A stretch of 26,459 nucleotides of DNA from Acidobacteriota bacterium (GTDB taxonomy: Bacteria; Acidobacteriota; Vicinamibacteria; Vicinamibacterales; SCN-69-37), in NCBI GenBank assembly GCA_021824055.1, contig JAKALV010000011.1, positions 1-26,459 of the forward strand. The letters run 5' to 3'. Of the stretch, positions 22,531-26,459 are shown one piece after another. The notes beneath the pieces were generated by a model. The model was given only the letters and a program-made list of their open reading frames with translations. It had not been told where the DNA came from and did not search any database. A program made the translations under genes and the position numbers. Numbering within the stretch: position 1 is the stretch's first letter; each line of letters begins with the position of its first letter.

Positions 22531-22662
22531 AGGGCAGAGGGCAAAGGGCAGAGGTAAAGGCAAGAGGTCAAAGGGAAGAGGCAGGCAAAAAGACGCCACC
22601 TCTTCCCTTTTTCTTTTTCCTGTTCCCTTTACCTATGCCCTCTGCCCTTTGCCCTCTGCCCT
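22531..22662. repeat. Long inverted repeat made of purine-rich 7-mers between tsf and pyrH
   Basis: Outer arms of 24 bases are perfect complements: 22531-22554 (agggcagagggcaaagggca...) and 22639-22662. Inner matched pieces: aggtaaagg (22552-22560) with cctttacct (22626-22634), and aagggaagagg (22571-22581) with cctcttccctt (22599-22609), loop 22582-22598. Nearly the whole 169-base gap can fold into one hairpin. Units are gggcaaa / gggcaga. Confidence 0.85.
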
Positions 22663-22679
22663 TATATAATTCAGGTTTA

Positions 22680-23402
22680 GTGTCTTCCCCCATCTACCGC
22701 CGTATCCTCCTCAAGCTCTCCGGTGAAGCCCTGATGGGCGAGCAATCGTTCGGGGTCGACCCGGCGGTGGCGTCCCGCATCGCGAGAGATATCGGCGAAA
22801 TCCAGACGCTCGGCGTGCAAACCGCCGTGGTCATCGGCGGCGGCAACATCTTTCGCGGCATCGCCGCGAGCGCCAAGGGCATGGAGCGCGCCACGGCCGA
22901 CTACATGGGCATGCTCGCCACCGTTATCAATGCGCTGGCGCTGCAGGACGCGCTGGAAAAAGCCGGGGTCGTCACGCGCGTGCTGTCGGCGATCGAGATG
23001 CGCGCGGTCGCCGAGCCCTTCATCCCCCGTCGGGCCGTCCGGCATCTCGAAAAGGGGCGCGTCGTCATCTTTGCGGCCGGCACCGGCAACCCCTACTTCA
23101 CCACCGACACCGCGGCCGCGCTACGCGCCGCCGAGATGCGCGCCGATGTCATCCTGAAGGGCACCAAGGTCGACGGCATCTACACCGCCGATCCGATGCT
23201 CGACAAGGCCGCCAAGCGCTATCAGTCGATCTCCTATCTCGAAGTGCTCGAGCGACAGCTGAAGGTCATGGACTCGACGGCCATTTCGCTCTGCATGGAC
23301 AACAAGCTGCCGATCGTGGTCTTCAATCTGCGCGAGGCGGGCAATCTCCGGAAGGTCATCATGGGCGAGCCGGTCGGCACGACCGTCACGGCCACGCGTT
23401 AG
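22680..23402 (+). CDS. pyrH: Uridylate (UMP) kinase
   Basis: Phosphorylates UMP to UDP with ATP; hexameric bacterial-type enzyme of the amino acid kinase family. 240 residues from GTG 22680: YRRILLKLSGEALMGE, VVIGGGNIFRG, RATADYMGMLATVINALALQDALE, FAAGTGNPYFTTDTAAALRA, LKGTKVDGIYTADPM, VMDSTAISLCMDNKLPIVVFN. The GTG matches the family start; the frame is open to 22635 but reads the inverted repeat. No strong ribosome site precedes it, only CAGG. A TATAAT (22665-22670) lies just upstream without a -35. Confidence 0.97.
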   Translation: MSSPIYRRILLKLSGEALMGEQSFGVDPAVASRIARDIGEIQTLGVQTAVVIGGGNIFRGIAASAKGMERATADYMGMLATVINALALQDALEKAGVVTRVLSAIEMRAVAEPFIPRRAVRHLEKGRVVIFAAGTGNPYFTTDTAAALRAAEMRADVILKGTKVDGIYTADPMLDKAAKRYQSISYLEVLERQLKVMDSTAISLCMDNKLPIVVFNLREAGNLRKVIMGEPVGTTVTATR

Positions 23403-23414
23403 GGGAACACGCAT

Positions 23415-23984
23415 ATGCAAACCATGGATCTGAATTCGCTGAAGGCTGAAGTCAAGAAGAAGATGGACGTCGCCGTCGAGCATGGCCGCAAGGAGCTGGC
23501 GGGCGTGCGGACCGGGCGGGCCTCGACCAACATGCTCGATACCGTGCATGTGGACGCGTATGGCTCGCTGGTCCCGCTCAACCAGGTGGCCCAGCTGTCG
23601 ATTCCCGAACCGACGATGATCCTGGCGCAGCCGTTTGATCCCACGCTGATCAAGGCGGTGGAGAAAGGCATCCAGATCGCCAACCTCGGCCTGAATCCCA
23701 CGAACGACGGCAAGGTCATCCGCATTCCGATCCCGTCGCTCAACGAAGAGCGGCGCAAGGAACTGTCGCGCATCGTCCACAAGTACGCCGAAGAGGCGCG
23801 CAACGCGGTGCGCAACGTCCGCCGCGACGCGAACGACGCGATCAAGAAGCTGCTCAAGGACCACAAGATCTCGGAAGACGACGACCGGCGTGCCCTCGAT
23901 GAGGTGCAGAAGCTCACCGACCAGCACATCACGATGATTGATGAACTGCAGAAGAAGAAGGACGCCGAACTGCTCGGCAAATAG
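23415..23984 (+). CDS. frr: Ribosome recycling factor
   Basis: With EF-G splits the post-termination ribosome. 189 residues; three-helix bundle with GVRTGRASTNMLDTVHVDAYG, PLNQVAQLSIPEP, LNPTNDGKVIRIPIPSLNEERRKEL, YAEEARNAVRNVRRDANDAIKKL, and the terminal helix DELQKKKDAELLGK. ATG 23415 lies 12 bases after pyrH, with AGGGG upstream. An internal ATG at 23424 is possible. The pair pyrH-frr is the conserved end of the rpsB block. Confidence 0.97.
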   Translation: MQTMDLNSLKAEVKKKMDVAVEHGRKELAGVRTGRASTNMLDTVHVDAYGSLVPLNQVAQLSIPEPTMILAQPFDPTLIKAVEKGIQIANLGLNPTNDGKVIRIPIPSLNEERRKELSRIVHKYAEEARNAVRNVRRDANDAIKKLLKDHKISEDDDRRALDEVQKLTDQHITMIDELQKKKDAELLGK

Positions 23985-23986
23985 CC

Positions 23987-25156
23987 GTGTCTTACTTCAC
24001 GCACCTCGAGTGCTCCGTCCCCTGCGGCGCCGGTCCGTTCGACGCCCGCCAGCCTCAACACCTGTGCACCTGCGGCATGCCGCTCGTCGCGCGGTACGAC
24101 ATGACCGCCGCGCGCAGTTGGCGCCGCGAGTCGCTGGCGTCGCGCGAGGCGTCGATGTGGCGCTATCGGGAGTTGATGCCGCTGTTCGATGGCGAAGCGC
24201 CCGTATCGCTGGGCGAAGGCTGGACGCCCCTGATCCATGCGACGCGGCTTGGGAGCGAACTCGGCCTGCCGAAGCTGTTCGTGAAGGACGAATCGCTCAA
24301 CCCGACCAACTCGTTCAAGGCCCGCGGCCTCTCGGCCGCCGTCACCCGCGCGCACCATCTCGGCGTCAGGACGCTCTCGATTCCCACCGCCGGCAACGCC
24401 GGCAACGCCATGGCGGCCTACGCCGCCAGTGCCGGCATCACCGCCAAGGTGTTCATGCCGCGCGACGTGAAGACGCCGTTTGTCCGCGAGTGCGAACTCT
24501 ACGGCGCGGACGTGACCCTGGTCGACGGCCTCATCACGGACGCCGGCAAGATGGCCGCGGAGCTCAACGCGCAGCACGGCTGGTACGACACCTCCACCCT
24601 CAAAGAGCCGTACCGCATCGAAGGCAAGAAGACGATGGGGTACGAACTGGCCGAACAGTTCAACTGGACGCTGCCCGACTGGATCATCTATCCAACCGGC
24701 GGCGGCACTGGCATGGTCGGCATGTGGAAGGCGTTTGACGAGATGAGCGCGCTCGGATGGATCGATCCCAAGAAGCGTCCGCACATGGTGACCGTGCAAG
24801 CCGCCACGTGCGCGCCGATCGTTCGCGCGTTTGACGAAGGCGCAGAGCGCGCGCGGCCGTGGGAAGGCGCCACGACCATTGCCGACGGCCTGCGCGTGCC
24901 ACGCGCCATCGGCGACTTCCTGGTGCTCCGGGCCGTCCGCGACAGCCAGGGCGCCGCCGTGGCCGTGGCCGACGCGGACATGGTGCCCGGCATGAAGGAC
25001 ATGGGCCGGTTTGAGGGCATCAGCGCGGCTCCCGAAGGCGGCGCCGCGCTCCACGCGGTCCGCGCGCTGAAACAGCAGGGCCGCATCACCGCCGCCGATA
25101 CCGTCGTCGTCTTCAATACGGGCGGCGCGTTGAAGTACCTGGATGTGCTCGGTTAG
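23987..25156 (+). CDS. thrC: Threonine synthase
   Basis: PLP enzyme turning O-phosphohomoserine into threonine. The 389-residue protein starts with a small zinc-ribbon-like segment (Cys9, Cys13, Cys27, Cys29), common in this threonine synthase subgroup. Then LGEGWTPLIHATRLG, the PLP lysine in NPTNSFKARG (Lys111), SIPTAGNAGNAMAAYAA, and the phosphate-binding Gly loop YPTGGGTGMVGMWKAF. GTG 23987 starts two bases after the frr stop. It is not a usual member of the tsf-pyrH-frr block, so it has been appended to it. A dehydratase or cysteine-synthase relative is less likely given the N-terminal ribbon. Confidence 0.93.
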   Translation: MSYFTHLECSVPCGAGPFDARQPQHLCTCGMPLVARYDMTAARSWRRESLASREASMWRYRELMPLFDGEAPVSLGEGWTPLIHATRLGSELGLPKLFVKDESLNPTNSFKARGLSAAVTRAHHLGVRTLSIPTAGNAGNAMAAYAASAGITAKVFMPRDVKTPFVRECELYGADVTLVDGLITDAGKMAAELNAQHGWYDTSTLKEPYRIEGKKTMGYELAEQFNWTLPDWIIYPTGGGTGMVGMWKAFDEMSALGWIDPKKRPHMVTVQAATCAPIVRAFDEGAERARPWEGATTIADGLRVPRAIGDFLVLRAVRDSQGAAVAVADADMVPGMKDMGRFEGISAAPEGGAALHAVRALKQQGRITAADTVVVFNTGGALKYLDVLG

Positions 25157-26161
25157 ATGATCGGGATCCTGTTCACGGGCGGCACGATCTCCATGCGTGT
25201 CGACCCGGCCACGGGTTCGGCCGTACCGGCACTCTCCGCGGAAGACATCGTTGCGCAAGTGCCGGGCCTGCCGAACGTCGCGGCGTTCGAAATCGAAGAA
25301 TTCGGCCGGCTGCCCGGTCCGCACGTCACGCCGGAACTCATGTGGCGTCTGGCGCGCCGCGCCGCCGCTTGGCTCGAACGGCCTGACGTGGACGGCCTGA
25401 TCATCACGCACGGCACCGACACCATCGAAGAAACCGCCTTCATGCTCGACCTCCTCCTGCTCACCGACAAGCCGGTGGTCCTCGTGGGCGCGATGCGAAC
25501 GGTGTCGGATCCGAGTTGGGACGGCCCGGCGAATCTGATCGCCGCGGCGCGCGTGGCGGCGGCTCCGTCGGCCCGCGGCTGCGGCGTGGTGGTCGTCATG
25601 GACGACCACATCTTTCCCGCCCGCGACGTGCGCAAGACCCACACAGAATCGTCGGGGTCCTTTGCGGCACCGGAGTTTGGACCGCTCGGCACGATCGACG
25701 GCGGCGAGGTGATCTTCCGGCGGCGCCCCATGCCGCGTCCGTCGTGGCACGACGCCGACGCCGAGCCGGGCCTGCGGGTACGCAGGCTGGAGACGCGCGT
25801 CGAGCTGGTGCAGGCGTTCACGGGAATGAGCGACCGCCCGCTGCGGCACGCGATCGCCGACGGCGCACGCGGGCTGGCAATGGTGGCGTTTGGCCGCGGC
25901 AATGTCCCGCCGGGAATCGTTCCTGCGCTGCGCGACGCGGTGGCCGCGGGCCTGCTTGTGACGGTGTCATCACGCAGCATGGCGGGACGAGTGAGCGCGC
26001 GCTACGGCTACGACGGCGGCGGACAGCAACTGCGCGACGCCGGCGCCGTGCTGTCCGGCGACTTGCCGGGCGCCCAGGCGAGGCTCCTGCAAATGGTGAC
26101 GCTCGGGTTCACCAGTGGAGACGCCGCAGCGGCCGCCGAGCTGATCCGCGCGTTTCAGTAA
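25157..26161 (+). CDS. ansA: Asparaginase/glutaminase-family protein (L-asparaginase)
   Basis: Hydrolyses L-asparagine to aspartate and ammonia. The 334-residue protein opens with ILFTGGTIS (nucleophile Thr10) and has the second active-site motif ITHGTDTIEETAF, and the catalytic lysine in RDVRKTHT. Further family marks are VVLVGAMR and VVVVMDDHIF. No signal peptide, so it is cytoplasmic. ATG 25157 follows the thrC TAG with no gap. Making aspartate next to threonine synthase would feed the aspartate pathway; that link is inference. GatD-type or glutaminase activity cannot be excluded from sequence. Confidence 0.92.
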   Translation: MIGILFTGGTISMRVDPATGSAVPALSAEDIVAQVPGLPNVAAFEIEEFGRLPGPHVTPELMWRLARRAAAWLERPDVDGLIITHGTDTIEETAFMLDLLLLTDKPVVLVGAMRTVSDPSWDGPANLIAAARVAAAPSARGCGVVVVMDDHIFPARDVRKTHTESSGSFAAPEFGPLGTIDGGEVIFRRRPMPRPSWHDADAEPGLRVRRLETRVELVQAFTGMSDRPLRHAIADGARGLAMVAFGRGNVPPGIVPALRDAVAAGLLVTVSSRSMAGRVSARYGYDGGGQQLRDAGAVLSGDLPGAQARLLQMVTLGFTSGDAAAAAELIRAFQ

Positions 26162-26179
26162 CGCTCGCCCCGCGGCCTC

Positions 26180-26235
26180 ACTGCCCCACTGCCCCACTGC
26201 CTCACTGCCTCACTGCCTCACTGCCCAACTGCCCC
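26180..26235. repeat. Tandem 8-bp repeat at the ansA/pfkA junction
   Basis: Seven units of actgccyc-type sequence in a row: actgcccc twice, actgcctc three times, actgccca, actgcccc. It lies between the convergent ansA and pfkA genes. The pfkA stop codon (26202-26204) lies inside the array, so the last ten codons of pfkA are repeat-encoded. Confidence 0.9.
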
Positions 26236-26459
26236 ACCGGCTCGCTCTTCACTGATTCGTCGCCGAAGCAGATGCCGACGTGACGCGCCGTTCGCACCAG
26301 GTCGCCATCGACCGGCACGTTGCGCGTGCGGCCGACGATGCGCTCGATGGGCACCGCGATGATGTCCGGTGATCTGAGGGCGACCATCACGCCCGACTCG
26401 CCGCGCTGCAGCAGCTCAACCGCGAACGCGCCGAAACGCGTGGCCAGTACCCGGTCGTA
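26202..26459 (-). CDS. pfkA: 6-phosphofructokinase, C-terminal fragment (cut by window end)
   Basis: Last 85 residues of an ATP-type phosphofructokinase (fructose-6-phosphate to fructose-1,6-bisphosphate); the rest lies beyond the window. YDRVLATRFGAFAVELLQ matches the segment that follows the GGSPTAFDR-type motif of PFK, followed by GVMVALRSPDIIAVP, and GDLVRTARHVGICFGDE near the normal end. The final ten residues (GQLGSEAVRQ) come from the 8-bp tandem repeat and are not expected to be conserved. The frame is open to the window edge. ATP versus PPi specificity cannot be told from this part. Confidence 0.88.
   Translation of the reverse strand, partial: YDRVLATRFGAFAVELLQRGESGVMVALRSPDIIAVPIERIVGRTRNVPVDGDLVRTARHVGICFGDESVKSEPVGQLGSEAVRQ

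Noticed and set aside
22523..22663. CRISPR-like array
   Set aside because: Units are 7 bases and contiguous, with no spacers and no cas genes.
22665..22670. TATAAT as a pyrH promoter
   Set aside because: No -35 element at an acceptable distance; sits at the end of the inverted repeat.
23399..25849. Very long open frame on the minus strand
   Set aside because: It is antisense to frr, thrC and ansA, which have full family signatures; the long frame reflects high GC third positions. Its product matches nothing I know.

Overview
The window is high-GC bacterial chromosome from a Gram-negative organism. It carries Kdo/LPS synthesis genes, a type IV pilus alignment complex with an outer-membrane secretin, and lipoproteins with lipoboxes. 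Gene order, GTG/TTG starts, and abundant short degenerate repeats and palindromes at gene borders suggest an Acidobacteriota-like lineage, perhaps Vicinamibacteria. That placement is inference. Almost every base is accounted for by about 30 genes; I see no tRNA, rRNA, CRISPR array, integrase or transposase gene.

Layout. (1) 82-621, minus: a GspC/PilP-like envelope protein carrying an in-frame REP-like inverted repeat. (2) 784-7495, plus: kdsB-pyrG-kdsA-kdsD-kdsC-lapB-coaE, tightly packed with overlapping stops and starts. It holds all four steps from ribulose-5-phosphate to CMP-Kdo, the enzyme making the CTP, and a LapB-like protein that in E. coli controls LPS output. (3) 7452-9946, minus: folD (3' end overlapping coaE tail to tail) and an APC amino-acid permease with its own candidate promoter. 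(4) 10044-19874, minus: one long run pilM-N-O-P-Q, two coupled lipoprotein genes, a TPR/Asp-rich protein, an M24 peptidase, accB, accC and thiE. (5) 20106-26161, plus: rplM-rpsI-rpsB-tsf-pyrH-frr, the conserved translation/UMP-kinase block, followed by threonine synthase and an asparaginase. (6) 26202-end, minus: the 3' end of a 6-phosphofructokinase gene.

The gene content is mostly core metabolism and cell envelope. The less ordinary material is: (a) two unassigned lipoproteins (one with Ig-like and PKD domains) translationally coupled to pilQ, plus a TPR protein behind them; (b) several repeat types at gene borders or inside genes: a 21-bp-arm inverted repeat and a 22-nt palindrome placed in frame inside two genes, purine-rich 7-mer repeats forming large inverted repeats before tsf and pyrH, and 7-bp and 8-bp tandem arrays before kdsB and at the pfkA end; (c) a -24/-12 (sigma-54-like) motif right at the pilM start; (d) a strong rplM promoter whose -10 lies in a palindrome. 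I do not see a clearly new defence or mobile system.
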